DNA from: an uncultured Pseudomonadales bacterium
GTDB taxonomy: Bacteria; Pseudomonadota; Gammaproteobacteria; Pseudomonadales; Azotimanducaceae
Length of the DNA stretch: 64,000 nt
Reading direction: 5' to 3'
Assembly: GCA_938036875.1 (NCBI GenBank)
Contig: CALHVX010000015.1
Location: forward strand, 1 to 64,000
Shown here: positions 1 through 9,543 of the stretch, in pieces
Layout of the letters: the number at the start of each line of letters is the position of its first letter
Numbering within the stretch: the first letter of the stretch is position 1
The notes under the pieces: model-generated
Seen by the model: only the letters and a program-made list of their open reading frames with translations
Told to the model about the DNA's origin: nothing
The model's database searches: none
Program-made: the position numbers and the translations under genes

Positions 1-2142
1 TACGGATACCAAGGCTGCGCACATACCGATACCCGCACTAGGTCCGTCTTTGGGTGTTGCGCCCTCAGGTACATGTACATGCAGGTCAAATTTTTCATGA
101 AAATCTTCTGATATTCCAAGCGCTTGAGCCCGGCTTCTTACGACCGTTATAGCTGCCTGGATAGACTCTTGCATGACGTCACCCAAAGAGCCCGTCTTGA
201 TCTGACGACCTTTGCCCGGCACTGCTACCGCTTCAATGTTGAGCAACTCACCACCCACCTGGGTCCAGGCTAAGCCTGTGACTATCCCAACCTGGTTGGT
301 TTCTTCAGCCAAGCCGTAGCTGTATTTGCGCACACCTAGGTAAGCTTCCACCGCCGCTTCATCCACAACTAAGGGTTTAACCTTGGCACCCTTTGCCTTG
401 GTACCCGTTTTAGATTTGCTCTTGCCTGTGGTTTTTAGCGCAGCCTTCTTGCTCGAATCAGCCAAGGCTTGCTCGGTCACCACTTTGCGGGCGATCTTGG
501 ACACCTCTCGCTCCAGACCTCGTACGCCGGCCTCTTTGGTGTAGTAGCGGACAATGTGCATCAAGGCACTATCGTCCATGCTCAACTCACCCTCGCTAAG
601 TCCAGCAAGCTCTCGCTGCTTGGGTAGCAGGTAACGTCGAGCAATGTTCATCTTTTCGTCTTCGGTGTATCCCGGTAGACGAATCACCTCCATGCGATCC
701 AACAAAGGCGCTGGAATATTCATCGAGTTGCTGGTGCAGATAAAGAAGACATCTGACAGATCAAAATCGACCTCGAGGTAATGGTCGCCAAAAGTATTAT
801 TTTGCTCCGGGTCCAAAACCTCCAGCAAGGCGCTCGCCGGGTCACCGCGAAAATCCGCACCCATCTTGTCAATTTCATCGAGCAGAAAGAGCGGGTTTTT
901 GACTTCGGCTTTAGCCAACTTTTGCAGCACCTTGCCGGGCATTGAGCCAATATAGGTTCGGCGATGTCCGCGGATCTCCGCTTCGTCCCGCACGCCACCT
1001 AAGGCCATACGCACAAACTTTCGGTTGGTGGCACGGGCGATGCTTTCACCTAACGAGGTTTTGCCGACCCCGGGAGGCCCAACCAAACACAACACCGAGC
1101 CTTTGATTTTTTTAACCCGCGATTGCACCGCCAAATATTCGATGATGCGCTCCTTCACTTCTTTCAGGCCGTAGTGATCTTCATCAAGAATTTGTTGGGC
1201 CTGGGCAAGGTCGCGCCGAGTTCGACTGCGTTTCGCCCAAGGAATGCTCAACATCCAATCTAGGTAGCTGCGCACCACCGTCGCTTCGGCCGACATGGGA
1301 GACATCATTTTGAGTTTGTTCAATTCACTGGTCGCTTTGGCCTGAGCTTCGGTGGACAAACCACCCTGCTCAATCTTGGCGCTAAGCTCATCAAACTCAT
1401 TCGGGGTATCTTCCATGTCCCCTAACTCGTTCTGGATAGCCTTCATCTGCTCGTTGAGGTAGTACTCGCGCTGGCTCTTCTCCATCTGCTTTTTCACACG
1501 CCCGCGGATACGCTTCTCCACCTGACGCAGATCCAGCTGCGAGTCGATCAAGGCTAACACCACGTCTAGGCGTGTTTGCAGATCGAGCGCTTCAAGCACC
1601 TGTTGCTTCTCTTCAATTTGCAACGTCATTTGGGCCGCAATGGTATCGGCTAGCCGAGCCGGATCATCAATGCTCGACAGCGACGACAACACCTCTGTTG
1701 GGACTTTTTTGCTGGATTCAACAAACCGTTCAAACTGCTCCATCAAGTTGCTGACTTGGGCCTGAGCTTCTGCGCCCGTGGTGTCCGGCTCGTCAAGCGT
1801 CTCAACGTCGCTTTCTAGGTGCTCGGCGCCGGCGCGCAACGCAACAATACGAGCACGATTGCCACCTTCCACCAATACCTTAACGGTGCCGTCGGGCAGC
1901 TTGAGCAGTTGCAACACAGTAGCCAAGGTACCGTACTCAAATAGATCCTCAACTTTTGGGGCTTCAATGTCTGCGCTACGTTTGGCCACCAACAACACCT
2001 GCTTGTCATGGGCCATAGCCGCTTCCAGCGCTGCAATGGAGCTAGCGGTACCAACAAAAAGTGGATGTACACCATGGGGATACACCACCATGTCGCGCAG
2101 TGGCAATGTGGGCAGGTTGGCCGTAACAACTAGATCAGACAC
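1..2142 (-). CDS. lon: ATP-dependent protease Lon (C-terminus cut by window edge)
   Basis: Lon is a cytosolic AAA+ serine protease that degrades misfolded and regulatory proteins. The frame is open from a GTG at 2142 (AGGA about 7 nt upstream) to the left edge, giving 714 codons; E. coli Lon has 784. The N-terminal substrate domain begins with [14 protein letters not shown] Walker A motif ([12 protein letters not shown]) lies near 1070 and a Walker B motif (LFLLDEIDK) near 870. The protease domain reaches the catalytic serine in [11 protein letters not shown], at about residue 702 (bases 37-39). The catalytic lysine would lie beyond the edge. Between the AAA+ domain and the protease domain there is a Lys/Ala/Thr-rich insert of roughly 25 residues (about 379-465) that E. 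coli Lon lacks. The gene follows clpX on the same strand, as in many gammaproteobacteria. Family identity is certain; only the insert is unusual. Confidence 0.97.
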   Translation of the reverse strand, partial: MSDLVVTANLPTLPLRDMVVYPHGVHPLFVGTASSIAALEAAMAHDKQVLLVAKRSADIEAPKVEDLFEYGTLATVLQLLKLPDGTVKVLVEGGNRARIVALRAGAEHLESDVETLDEPDTTGAEAQAQVSNLMEQFERFVESSKKVPTEVLSSLSSIDDPARLADTIAAQMTLQIEEKQQVLEALDLQTRLDVVLALIDSQLDLRQVEKRIRGRVKKQMEKSQREYYLNEQMKAIQNELGDMEDTPNEFDELSAKIEQGGLSTEAQAKATSELNKLKMMSPMSAEATVVRSYLDWMLSIPWAKRSRTRRDLAQAQQILDEDHYGLKEVKERIIEYLAVQSRVKKIKGSVLCLVGPPGVGKTSLGESIARATNRKFVRMALGGVRDEAEIRGHRRTYIGSMPGKVLQKLAKAEVKNPLFLLDEIDKMGADFRGDPASALLEVLDPEQNNTFGDHYLEVDFDLSDVFFICTSNSMNIPAPLLDRMEVIRLPGYTEDEKMNIARRYLLPKQRELAGLSEGELSMDDSALMHIVRYYTKEAGVRGLEREVSKIARKVVTEQALADSSKKAALKTTGKSKSKTGTKAKGAKVKPLVVDEAAVEAYLGVRKYSYGLAEETNQVGIVTGLAWTQVGGELLNIEAVAVPGKGRQIKTGSLGDVMQESIQAAITVVRSRAQALGISEDFHEKFDLHVHVPEGATPKDGPSAGIGMCAALVSV

Positions 2143-2224
2143 AGGTAAATCCTAGTGATAGATGGGACCTCAACTGAGGAGGTGGATCGTTTAATGGTAC
2201 GGTATTGCCGTAGGCACCGATGTT

Positions 2225-2260
2225 AGTGCAGGCAAGAGTGCAAGCAAGAGTGCAGGCAAA
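2225..2260. repeat. three 12-bp tandem repeats upstream of lon
   Basis: Units AGTGCAGGCAAG (2225-2236), AGTGCAAGCAAG (2237-2248) and AGTGCAGGCAAA (2249-2260) follow each other without gaps and differ by single bases. They lie about 83-118 bp before the lon start. The 12-bp period is slightly more than one helical turn. Confidence 0.9.
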
Positions 2261-2431
2261 TGTGCTAGAGGCAGCGAATCGATACAAGCTAAGCATTTGC
2301 ACCCACAACACCAAGGTCACGCCTAGCATAGGTTATAAGTTCTGCTTGTTGCATCTGTTGGTGCATGTTGGTGCAGCAATGGTTGTCTTATTGCTCCAGC
2401 TTGATCGGTGGTTGCTCGCATTGCGCTTGCC

Positions 2432-2457
2432 CGCATAAACCTAGATCAGGTTATGCG
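2432..2457 (-). other. hairpin downstream of clpX
   Basis: CGCATAAACCT and AGGTTATGCG pair around AGATC with one bulged base. It follows a second hairpin on the clpX side, but no T-run follows on the minus strand, so intrinsic termination is uncertain. It could protect the clpX mRNA 3' end. Confidence 0.45.
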
Positions 2458-2471
2458 AGCCGGGGTCTGTA

Positions 2472-2494
2472 CCTCTAACCGTCGCCGTTAGAGG
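2472..2494 (-). terminator. inverted repeat just after the clpX stop
   Basis: CCTCTAAC (2472-2479) and GTTAGAGG (2487-2494) form a perfect 8-bp stem with a 7-nt loop, six bases past the clpX stop codon. There is no U-tract on either strand, so a role as terminator or RNA stabiliser is inferred from position only. Confidence 0.45.
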
Positions 2495-2500
2495 CGCACA

Positions 2501-3778
2501 TTACTCCTGAGGCGCGGCTTGGGCCTTATCAACGTTTTCGTAGATCAACATGGGCTCGCTATCGCCTTTGATCACGCTCTCGTCGATAACCACTTTGCTC
2601 ACCGTATCGTTGCTAGGCAAATCGTACATGGTGTTGAGCAGCACGGCTTCTAGGATGGAACGTAGACCACGCGCACCCGTCTTGCGGTCCATGGCTTTTT
2701 GAGCCACCGCCTGCAACGCATCTTCGCGGAAGTCCACTTCAACGCCTTCCATATCAAACAGCTTTGAGTACTGCTTGGTCAGCGAGTTTTTCGGTTCCGT
2801 TAGGATCTGAACCAACGCAGCGGCATCTAGCTCTTCCAAGGTTGCAACCACCGGTAGGCGGCCAACAAATTCTGGAATCAAGCCGTAGCGAACCAAATCT
2901 TCTGGCTCAACGCTACGCAGCGTTTCACCAATAGTTTTACGATCTTCTTCGCCTTTGACTTGAGCGCCAAAACCAATGCCCGACTTGTCAGAGCGTTCTG
3001 TGATGACCTTATCCAAACCGGCAAAAGCGCCGCCACAGATGAACAAGATATTGGAAGTATCGACCTGCAAAAACTCTTGCTGGGGATGCTTGCGGCCACC
3101 CTGTGGTGGAACCGAAGCAACGGTACCTTCGATAAGCTTCAACAGTGCCTGCTGCACACCTTCGCCCGAGACGTCTCGAGTGATGGAAGGGTTATCCGAT
3201 TTACGCGAGATCTTGTCGATCTCATCGATGTACACGATACCCACTTGGGCACGCTCAACATCGTAGTCGCACTTTTGCAGCAACTTTTGAATGATGTTTT
3301 CAACGTCCTCACCAACGTAGCCTGCTTCGGTTAGCGTTGTGGCATCAGCAATGGTGAACGGCACATCAAGCAGACGGGCAAGCGTTTCAGCTAACAGCGT
3401 CTTACCGCAACCGGTTGGGCCGATCAGGAGAATGTTGGATTTAGACAATTCAACGTCGTCTTTCTTGCCGGAGTAGTTCAACCGTTTGTAGTGGTTGTAC
3501 ACCGCTACCGACAACACCTTTTTCGCGTGCGCCTGGCCAATCACATACTCGTCAAGAATCTCGTTGATCTCTAGCGGCACGGGTAGCCGATCGTTCTCGG
3601 TGGTTTGACCACTCTCAGCAACTTCTTCGCGAATGATGTCGTTGCACAGCTCTACGCATTCATCACAGATGAATACTGATGGTCCGGCGATTAATTTACG
3701 AACTTCGTGCTGGCTCTTGCCACAGAAGGAGCAGTAAAGTAACTTACCTGAATCATCACCTTTCGAATCGTCTGCCAT
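2501..3778 (-). CDS. clpX: ATP-dependent Clp protease ATP-binding subunit ClpX
   Basis: ClpX is the AAA+ unfoldase that recognises tagged substrates and feeds them to the ClpP chamber. The 425-residue protein has the usual length. It begins with the zinc-binding domain (Cys16, Cys19, Cys38, Cys41), followed by Walker A GPTGCGKT (about 120-127), the pore loop GYVGEDVE, Walker [10 protein letters not shown], and the IGF loop (SGIGFGAQ) that docks onto ClpP. The ATG at 3778 has a good Shine-Dalgarno sequence (AGAGGAAA). It lies downstream of clpP on the same strand with a 206-bp gap, a standard arrangement in which clpX can be co-transcribed and also internally promoted. Confidence 0.98.
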   Translation of the reverse strand: MADDSKGDDSGKLLYCSFCGKSQHEVRKLIAGPSVFICDECVELCNDIIREEVAESGQTTENDRLPVPLEINEILDEYVIGQAHAKKVLSVAVYNHYKRLNYSGKKDDVELSKSNILLIGPTGCGKTLLAETLARLLDVPFTIADATTLTEAGYVGEDVENIIQKLLQKCDYDVERAQVGIVYIDEIDKISRKSDNPSITRDVSGEGVQQALLKLIEGTVASVPPQGGRKHPQQEFLQVDTSNILFICGGAFAGLDKVITERSDKSGIGFGAQVKGEEDRKTIGETLRSVEPEDLVRYGLIPEFVGRLPVVATLEELDAAALVQILTEPKNSLTKQYSKLFDMEGVEVDFREDALQAVAQKAMDRKTGARGLRSILEAVLLNTMYDLPSNDTVSKVVIDESVIKGDSEPMLIYENVDKAQAAPQE

Positions 3779-3889
3779 AGTTTCCTCTAAATTTGGACCG
3801 GCTAGCGTATTGCCCGCCTGACATGTCCATCATGCGACGCTCTACCATGGCGCTTGGCAAAGCATATTTCAAGCCCAATACGGACTTTT

Positions 3890-3905
3890 GCGGGCTTGTG
3901 CCCGC
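3890..3905 (-). other. hairpin between clpP and clpX
   Basis: GCGGGC and GCCCGC form a 6-bp GC stem around TTGT. There is no T-run on the minus strand, so this is at best an attenuator or processing structure in the clpP-clpX message. Confidence 0.35.
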
Positions 3906-3984
3906 TTCTACAACCGCTTACAAAACAGTGGCACAGTTGCACAGTCCACATTTGCCATGCCCTTATGGGGCCGTCACTTAGCGC

Positions 3985-4653
3985 TTAAGCTGCCGCTTTC
4001 TTGCCGACCACTTTGCGCGGCATTTGTACCTTGTCTATCAAACCATAGTCTACTGCGGCCGTTGGGCTCATCCAGAAGTCACGATCTGAGTCTTTTGCGA
4101 GCTGTTCCGTGGTTTGCCCGGTATGGGTCGACAAAATCCCATTGAGCTGCTCACGCATGAGCAGAATCTCTTTTGCCTGAATCTCAAGATCTGCCGCAAC
4201 GCCTCGAGCACCGCCAATCGCGGGCTGGTGAATCATCATCCGAGCATTGGGAAGAGCAAAACGCTTGCCTTCTGCACCGGCGGCGAGCAAGAAAGCCCCC
4301 ATGCTGGCCGCTTGGCCGATGCACATGGTGCTCACATCGCAACGTAAGAACTGCATGGTGTCGTAAACTGACATACCAGCGGTTACTGAGCCACCAGGCG
4401 AATTAATGTAAAGATGGATGTCTTTATCCGGATTTTCTGACTCTAGAAAGAGCAATTGCGCCACAACTAGGTTAGCCACTTGATCTTCTACAGGGCCCAC
4501 CATAAACACGATGCGATCTTTCAGCAGTCGTGAGTAGATGTCGAAGGAGCGCTCACCACGAGCAGTCTGCTCGATCACCATGGGCACCATGCCAAGGTTC
4601 GACTGGTGGTTAGGGTCTTCTAAAGAGCCCGTATAATCGTCAGCATTACTCAT
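3985..4653 (-). CDS. clpP: ATP-dependent Clp protease proteolytic subunit ClpP
   Basis: ClpP is the tetradecameric serine peptidase partner of ClpX. At 222 residues it is slightly longer than E. coli ClpP (207), mainly through a polar N-terminal leader that would be removed as a propeptide. The catalytic triad is visible: Ser117 in [11 protein letters not shown], His142 in RMMIHQP, and the Asp near residue 188 in [10 protein letters not shown]. The substrate-binding INSPGGSV motif is at about 84-91. The start at 4653 overlaps the 3' end of tig by 8 bases, which suggests translational coupling in a tig-clpP message. Confidence 0.98.
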   Translation of the reverse strand: MSNADDYTGSLEDPNHQSNLGMVPMVIEQTARGERSFDIYSRLLKDRIVFMVGPVEDQVANLVVAQLLFLESENPDKDIHLYINSPGGSVTAGMSVYDTMQFLRCDVSTMCIGQAASMGAFLLAAGAEGKRFALPNARMMIHQPAIGGARGVAADLEIQAKEILLMREQLNGILSTHTGQTTEQLAKDSDRDFWMSPTAAVDYGLIDKVQMPRKVVGKKAAA

Positions 4654-6016
4654 CTTTGTCTCCGGATTCTGAGGTTAGCTCGGCGGATTCGTCATCTGAC
4701 TCATCCGACGGCAAAGCTTTGTTCGCAATAATATCAGCGTAGCTGGAGCTGAGGTCGTTTACCACGGCCTGGTTCAAAATGGTGTCGATCACTTTCTCTT
4801 CAAGTACCGCCATTTCGACTCTTTGCAGTTGCTCTGGGTTGCTGTAGTACCAGTTCACAACTTGCTCGGCATCAGCATAGCCTGCTGCCATAGTATCGAT
4901 GTGCGCTCGTACCGCTTCGGTGTCCGCCTCTAACTTATTCGTTTGCACAATCTCGTTAACGATCAAACCAACCTTGACGCGCCGCTCAGCTTGCTCCGAA
5001 AACAACTCATCGGGCAGATCCATCCCTGCACCAGCCCCGGCAGGCATTTGCATCTGCTGCATCATCTGCTGCTTCATGCCCTGGATTTCTGCGCTAACCG
5101 TGGAGCTGGGTATTGGAAACTCATGCAGACGAGCTAACTCGTCCATCACTTGAGAGCGCAATTGGTTGCGTACGGCGGTATCCAGCTCACGCTGCATATT
5201 GCTGCGGACCTGATCACGAAAATCGCTTTCTTCACCACTTTCGACCTGAAACTCTTTGAACAGTTCCGGACCCAGTTCCGGCAGCGTGGCCTCCGCCACT
5301 TCAACCACTTTGACCTCAAATTGCACGGTGTTGCCGGCTAAGTTTTCTGCTTGGTAGTCTTGCGGGAAAGTTGCATCAAAGGTCACTTCAGCGCCGGCAG
5401 ATTGCCCCGCTACACCTTTATCAAAATCTTCGATCATTTGCCCGGCGCCAATAACAAAGGTCATGCCTTCGCCCTTGCCACCATCAAACTCTTCACCATC
5501 CATGCGACCAACAAAGTCTACTTTGACCTGGTCATCTTTTTGCGCTGGACGCTCTACCGGAGTAAACGTCTTGCGTTGCTCACGCAGTTTTTCCACCATC
5601 TCGTCAAGATCGGCATCGCTGATCTCGGCGGAAGGCTTCAGCACTTCTACTTCGGATAGATTGCCAAGCACCACGCTGGGGAACACTTCAAAGCTGGCGG
5701 TGAACTCAAAATCTATGCCTGGATCCATTTTGACCACTTCTAAGTTGGGTGATCCGGCCGGTGATAACGATTCATTGGTGATCGCTTCGACAAAAGAGCT
5801 TTGCATCAGCTCGCCCGCCACTTCAGCGCGCACCGCTTTACCAAATCGCCGACGCACTTCACGCATTGGCACCTTGCCTGGGCGAAAGCCCGGAAGCTTT
5901 ACTTGGCTAGCAGATTTATTTAGACGCTCGGTAATTTGGCCCTCAAAGGTTTCCGAAGGAACCGAGATGGTGAGCCGGCGTTCTAGGTTGTTCATGGTCT
6001 CTACAGATACATTCAT
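4646..6016 (-). CDS. tig: trigger factor
   Basis: Trigger factor is the ribosome-associated chaperone and peptidyl-prolyl isomerase at the nascent-chain exit. The 456-residue product has the ribosome-docking signature [17 protein letters not shown] at about 44-60. An FKBP-type PPIase domain follows in the middle ([19 protein letters not shown]). A long helical C-terminal chaperone domain ends in an acidic Ser/Asp/Glu-rich tail. The gene sits between the tRNA Pro-Arg-His cluster and clpP, the conserved gammaproteobacterial order. Its start at 6016 lies about 150 bp from tRNA-His, so it could be read from the tRNA promoter as well as from its own. Confidence 0.98.
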   Translation of the reverse strand: MNVSVETMNNLERRLTISVPSETFEGQITERLNKSASQVKLPGFRPGKVPMREVRRRFGKAVRAEVAGELMQSSFVEAITNESLSPAGSPNLEVVKMDPGIDFEFTASFEVFPSVVLGNLSEVEVLKPSAEISDADLDEMVEKLREQRKTFTPVERPAQKDDQVKVDFVGRMDGEEFDGGKGEGMTFVIGAGQMIEDFDKGVAGQSAGAEVTFDATFPQDYQAENLAGNTVQFEVKVVEVAEATLPELGPELFKEFQVESGEESDFRDQVRSNMQRELDTAVRNQLRSQVMDELARLHEFPIPSSTVSAEIQGMKQQMMQQMQMPAGAGAGMDLPDELFSEQAERRVKVGLIVNEIVQTNKLEADTEAVRAHIDTMAAGYADAEQVVNWYYSNPEQLQRVEMAVLEEKVIDTILNQAVVNDLSSSYADIIANKALPSDESDDESAELTSESGDKDE

Positions 6017-6165
6017 ACCAAAGGTCTTGCTCTAGTTAATCTTGGGGTGTTTGTGTGTTCAGCCTGTGTCTACAGTCTAGGGTCAGTGCGGGCGTTTGCC
6101 TAGCAGCCTAGCCTAAGTAACGTCGAGCCAGGCACGCAGGCTAGGGGCTAGCAGGTGCCAAAATT

Positions 6166-6242
6166 TGGGGTGAGCGACGGGGCTTGAACCCGCGACCACC
6201 GGGATCACAACCCGGAGCTCTACCAACTGAGCTACGCCCACC
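6166..6242 (-). tRNA. tRNA-His (GTG)
   Basis: A full cloverleaf on the minus strand has a 7-bp acceptor stem (GTGGGCG with CGCTCAC), anticodon GTG and the T-loop TTCAAGC. The 3' CCA is encoded. The base before the acceptor is G and the discriminator is C, giving the extra G-1:C73 pair that marks tRNA-His. Confidence 0.97.
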
Positions 6243-6321
6243 ATAAACTTCAACTCTAATACCACTGCTACTTTAACAGCGCTGGGCAAGCAGCGCTGAA
6301 CAGTGGTCACTTGCTACCGAT

Positions 6322-6398
6322 TGGCACGCCCGGAAGGACTCGAACCTTCAACCCTCGCCTTAGAAGGGCGATGCTCTATCCAGTTGAGCTACGGGCGC
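6322..6398 (-). tRNA. tRNA-Arg (TCT)
   Basis: A minus-strand cloverleaf starts GCGCCCG and pairs with CGGGCGT near the 3' end. The anticodon loop CTTCTAA gives anticodon TCT, and the 3' CCA is encoded. It is the middle member of the Pro-Arg-His cluster. Confidence 0.97.
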
Positions 6399-6512
6399 AT
6401 CTTTTCAAAAAACAAGAAGGCACTAAATTCGACCTAGCCGGCGGGTGCACTCATCAGCAAACCGTCAGCCACTCGACAGCCGGCCTAGGCTGAACCATCG
6501 AATGAACAAAAT

Positions 6513-6589
6513 TGGTCGGGGTAGAGAGATTCGAACTCCCGACATCCTGCTCCCAAAGCAGGCGCGCTACCAGACTGCGCTATACCCCG
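6513..6589 (-). tRNA. tRNA-Pro (TGG)
   Basis: A minus-strand cloverleaf begins CGGGGTA and closes with TACCCCG before ACCA. The anticodon loop TTTGGGA gives anticodon TGG. It is the promoter-proximal member of the tRNA cluster, with a good sigma70 promoter about 45 bp upstream. Confidence 0.97.
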
Positions 6590-6631
6590 AAATTGCCCTT
6601 AAAAGGACTTGCCCACGTATGGGCGGGCGCG

Positions 6632-6661
6632 ATCATACTGGCGTACTGGGCGGCTGGTCAA
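6632..6661 (-). promoter_or_regulatory. sigma70 promoter of the tRNA cluster
   Basis: On the minus strand TTGACC (6661-6656) and TATGAT (6637-6632) are separated by 18 bp. A GC-rich stretch (CGCGCCCGCC) follows, typical of the discriminator of stable-RNA promoters. Transcription would start near 6625 and run through tRNA-Pro, -Arg and -His, perhaps into tig. Confidence 0.75.
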
Positions 6662-6802
6662 ATAGAAGGTCTCAAACAGGCGAATAGATGGGTAAACCAA
6701 GCTCTAAACACCCCGCGCCCGGGCTCTTTTGGTAGACTGCGCGCCCTCACCCACCGCATATAGATCTCACTACACAATCAGGCGAAGGACTTAACCAAGT
6801 AT

Positions 6803-7657
6803 ATGACGGCTCAAATTCTCAACGGCAACCGAATTGCCAAGCAACTGCGCCAAGGCATCGCTGAGCAGACAACACAGCTTATCGCCAAAGGTTATAGGGC
6901 GCCGGGTTTGGCTGTAGTGCTGGTCGGCGATGACCCGGCCTCCCATGTCTATGTCAGCCACAAACAGCGTGATTGCGCCCAGGTCGGCTTTCATTCCGAG
7001 CTATTGCACTTACCCAACGACGCCACCCAACAGCAACTTGAGGATGCGGTGACAGGCCTCAACGCCAGAAAGGATATCGATGGTGTTTTGGTGCAGGTTC
7101 CCCTGCCGGACCAATTGGACGCTCAGCGCATCGTAGAGTTGATCGACCCCAGCAAAGACGTAGATGGCTTCCACCCCTACAACTTAGGCCGGCTTGCGAT
7201 CCGGCAACCGGCCCTGCGGCCCTGCACCGCTCGAGGTGTCATGGCCTTACTCGAGGCTACCAACATCCCCATTCGAGGCCTCGACGCCACCATAGTAGGC
7301 GCTTCCAACCACGTTGGCCGCCCCATGGGCCTAGAACTGCTATTGGCCGGTTGCACCGTCACCACCGCCCACAAATTCTCTAAAAATCTCGCCGCCAATG
7401 TTCAAAACGCCGATATTTTGGTATCCGCGGTCGGCAAACCCGGGCTGATAGATGGTAACTGGGTAAAACCCGGCGCCATTGTTGTGGATGTGGGTATCAC
7501 CCGAGACGATCAAGGTAAACTGAACGGCGACATTCAATTTGAAGCCGCCAAGCAACGAGCCTCCTGGATTACACCGGTGCCTGGCGGCGTCGGTCCCATG
7601 ACGCGTCTCGGTCTATTGCAGAACACCCTACAGGTTGCCCTGCAACAACTGCGCTAA
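6803..7657 (+). CDS. folD: bifunctional methylenetetrahydrofolate dehydrogenase/methenyltetrahydrofolate cyclohydrolase FolD
   Basis: FolD interconverts 5,10-methylene-THF and 10-formyl-THF, supplying one-carbon units for purine and formyl-methionine synthesis. The 284-residue length is standard. Visible signatures are the YVSHKQRDC segment (active-site Tyr and Lys), VQVPLPDQLD, DVDGFHPYNLGRL, the nucleotide-binding stretch GASNHVGRPMGLELL, and the C-terminal TPVPGGVGPMT. It is transcribed away from the tRNA cluster and followed 14 bp later by lpxH. The short spacing suggests one transcript although the functions are unrelated. Confidence 0.98.
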   Translation: MTAQILNGNRIAKQLRQGIAEQTTQLIAKGYRAPGLAVVLVGDDPASHVYVSHKQRDCAQVGFHSELLHLPNDATQQQLEDAVTGLNARKDIDGVLVQVPLPDQLDAQRIVELIDPSKDVDGFHPYNLGRLAIRQPALRPCTARGVMALLEATNIPIRGLDATIVGASNHVGRPMGLELLLAGCTVTTAHKFSKNLAANVQNADILVSAVGKPGLIDGNWVKPGAIVVDVGITRDDQGKLNGDIQFEAAKQRASWITPVPGGVGPMTRLGLLQNTLQVALQQLR

Positions 7658-7671
7658 GCCCAGAGAATCAC

Positions 7672-8451
7672 ATGACCAACCAAACCCAAACAACCCGCCA
7701 GGTATTCCTGTCCGATCTGCATCTAGACAATCCGCAGGACGAGCGCTTCACCACCTTCGCCGCGGTGATTGCGGCTGAAGCTGCCGTCGGTGCACATCTC
7801 TACATCCTGGGGGACTTGTGTGAGGTCTGGGTAGGGGACGACGACAACGGACCGCTAGCACTGGCGCTCACCAAAGTGCTGGAGGACGCGGCGCAGCAAA
7901 CCAAGATAGCCTTAATGCACGGCAATCGAGACTTTCTGTTTGGCGAGCCGTTTGCCAGGCGCACTGGGGTTCAACTGCTAGAAGACCCTTATGTACTGGA
8001 TGGCCAAGTTTTGCTCAGCCATGGGGATATGTTTTGCCTTGACGATGAGGCCTATCAACAAGCACGCTCCCTGTTGCGTTCAGCCGAATGGCAGGCCTCG
8101 GTGTTAGACCAAAGTTTGGATGCTAGGCGCCAACTTGCCCAAGGCATGCGCGCGCAAAGTCAAGCAAACAACGCCAACAAGGCTGCCAACATCATGGACG
8201 TACGCGTAAGCGAAGTAGACAGGGTTGCCACCGCCGCAGGGTGCGCGCAGGTGCTACACGGCCACACCCACAGGCCTGGAATACATCAGCACGAGAAGAT
8301 CACACGCTTCGTGTTAGGTGACTGGGATCGCTGCGGCTGGATTGCGGTACGCCAGGTGTCTAGTTCGCCAGCCGCACAATCCAGGTTAGAGCTAATTAGG
8401 ATTCCGCTAACGGGCCGCTATGAAAGCGCAGCTGTGTGTCCAGCTCTGTAA
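7672..8451 (+). CDS. lpxH: UDP-2,3-diacylglucosamine diphosphatase LpxH
   Basis: LpxH hydrolyses UDP-2,3-diacylglucosamine to lipid X, the fourth step of lipid A synthesis, at the inner membrane face. The 259-residue protein shows all metallophosphoesterase motifs: SDLHLD, LGDLCEVWVGDD, MHGNRDF, LSHGDMFCLDD and HGHTHRPG. It is about 20 residues longer than E. coli LpxH at the C-terminus. Its last 56 bases overlap the convergent miaE gene, so the C-terminal tail is constrained by two reading frames. A lipid A pathway implies an LPS-bearing outer membrane. Confidence 0.95.
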   Translation: MTNQTQTTRQVFLSDLHLDNPQDERFTTFAAVIAAEAAVGAHLYILGDLCEVWVGDDDNGPLALALTKVLEDAAQQTKIALMHGNRDFLFGEPFARRTGVQLLEDPYVLDGQVLLSHGDMFCLDDEAYQQARSLLRSAEWQASVLDQSLDARRQLAQGMRAQSQANNANKAANIMDVRVSEVDRVATAAGCAQVLHGHTHRPGIHQHEKITRFVLGDWDRCGWIAVRQVSSSPAAQSRLELIRIPLTGRYESAAVCPAL

Positions 8452-9037
8452 CCGCAGCGGCATCTATCTGCAAGATCTCTTGTAACTTAGCCTCAAAAGG
8501 TTGCGTTGCGTAACGCTGGGCTAAGTCTAAGTACAGTTGGTAGTGCCGCGCCTCAGAAGCCAGCAAACGTGCGTAGAAACTCGCAAGCGAATCCGACAGG
8601 TAAGGTTGCAGGCGGTAGAACCGCTCGCAAGAGCGGGCTTCAACCACGGCACTCACCAGCAAGGTATCCACCAAGCGTGCCGGTTCTTGATGGCTCACAC
8701 AGTCTCGCAATCGCCCGGCATAGCGGCTAGCTCGAATATGCTCATAGACTATCGCTCGTTCGTCCATCTGATCCAGCACCTGCTCGAAATGTCGTAATTC
8801 CTCCCGCGCCAAGGTTGATAAGGCGCGCAACAACTCCGAGCGATCCACATAACGACGCAACAAAGATAGTGCGGTGCTCGCTGCCTTTTTCTCGCAGTTG
8901 GCGTGATCCATTAGCAGCAACGGGATGTTGCTGGACGCTTGACGCAACCAAGCCGCCGGCGTTGGCGCCAGCAAAAACTTGCATATGTCCTCCACCGCTG
9001 GGTCAGCCGGCGGTGGGAGCAGTGCTGCTTCGCTCAT
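8396..9037 (-). CDS. miaE: tRNA-(2-methylthio-N6-isopentenyladenosine-37) hydroxylase MiaE
   Basis: MiaE is a non-haem di-iron oxygenase that hydroxylates ms2i6A37 of tRNAs reading codons beginning with U. The 213-residue protein has the ferritin-like iron ligand motifs in order: DHANCEKKAAS, REELRHFEQV, VEARSCERF and SEARHYQLYLDLA. Its ATG directly abuts the stop of the DUF1289 gene, so the two are probably translated together. The 3' end overlaps lpxH by 56 bp in the convergent orientation. Confidence 0.95.
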   Translation of the reverse strand: MSEAALLPPPADPAVEDICKFLLAPTPAAWLRQASSNIPLLLMDHANCEKKAASTALSLLRRYVDRSELLRALSTLAREELRHFEQVLDQMDERAIVYEHIRASRYAGRLRDCVSHQEPARLVDTLLVSAVVEARSCERFYRLQPYLSDSLASFYARLLASEARHYQLYLDLAQRYATQPFEAKLQEILQIDAAAVTELDTQLRFHSGPLAES

Positions 9038-9493
9038 TTAACGTACCGTCACTTTGTAGTTATGTTCGTACTGAGCCTCAGCCCGAGCGTAAAACTCAGC
9101 TTCAACCGCAGTCACCAACGCCTGGCGCCCGGTTAGACCTTGATTCGCAAAACCCATGTGCAGCTCCAAACCAAGCTCCGCGGCATCCAGCTGAGGCTGC
9201 GCGCGCAACAAGGCGTAAGCACGCAAAAGCTCCGGCTCATTAGGTCCCAGGCCACTAGGGTCTGAGCCCTGCAAGGCTAGATACTTTTTCAGCTGCAAAG
9301 GATCAACGACGGAAAGATAGCGCTGCAACGCACCTAGGCTCAACGCTCGAAGGCGCAAGCGAATCTCTTCGCGCTGCTCTTCTGTATAGCCGTTCCACTG
9401 GACAATTTCGTGGGCAAATCGTTTGCAACCACGGCAGACCAAGTCACCGTAGGTCGTGGAGCAAATGCCAACACAAGGTGTCGGTCGACGCAT
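9038..9493 (-). CDS. DUF1289 domain protein
   Basis: The 151-residue protein begins with the DUF1289 signature PTPCVGICSTTYGDLVCRGCKR, a four-cysteine cluster near residues 7-23 that probably binds a metal or Fe-S group. The rest is helical and charged and unfamiliar to me; most DUF1289 proteins are shorter. The stop codon directly abuts the miaE start, suggesting co-expression with a di-iron enzyme. No biochemical function is claimed. Confidence 0.85.
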   Translation of the reverse strand: MRRPTPCVGICSTTYGDLVCRGCKRFAHEIVQWNGYTEEQREEIRLRLRALSLGALQRYLSVVDPLQLKKYLALQGSDPSGLGPNEPELLRAYALLRAQPQLDAAELGLELHMGFANQGLTGRQALVTAVEAEFYARAEAQYEHNYKVTVR

Positions 9494-9543
9494 AGAGCAG
9501 TGTATCCACTAGGGCTTAGAAGTATCCGGACTCCAGGCGCTGC

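Larger units (their letters stand above)
2143..2500. other. clpX-lon intergenic region (358 bp) with a short tandem repeat and hairpins
   Basis: This gap holds the lon leader and presumed promoter. It contains three 12-bp tandem units at 2225-2260 and two inverted repeats just after clpX (2432-2457 and 2472-2494). I found no convincing sigma70 or sigma32 hexamer pair for lon. A plus-strand reading frame at 2220-2438 reads through the tandem repeat and does not look like a protein. Confidence 0.7.

Noticed and set aside
2220-2438. A 72-codon plus-strand frame between lon and clpX
   Set aside because: It reads through the 12-bp tandem repeats (VQARVQARVQA), lacks a ribosome site and overlaps the clpX 3' hairpin.
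6311-6763. Plus-strand reading frames across the tRNA genes
   Set aside because: They are antisense to tRNA-Arg and tRNA-Pro and have no family features.
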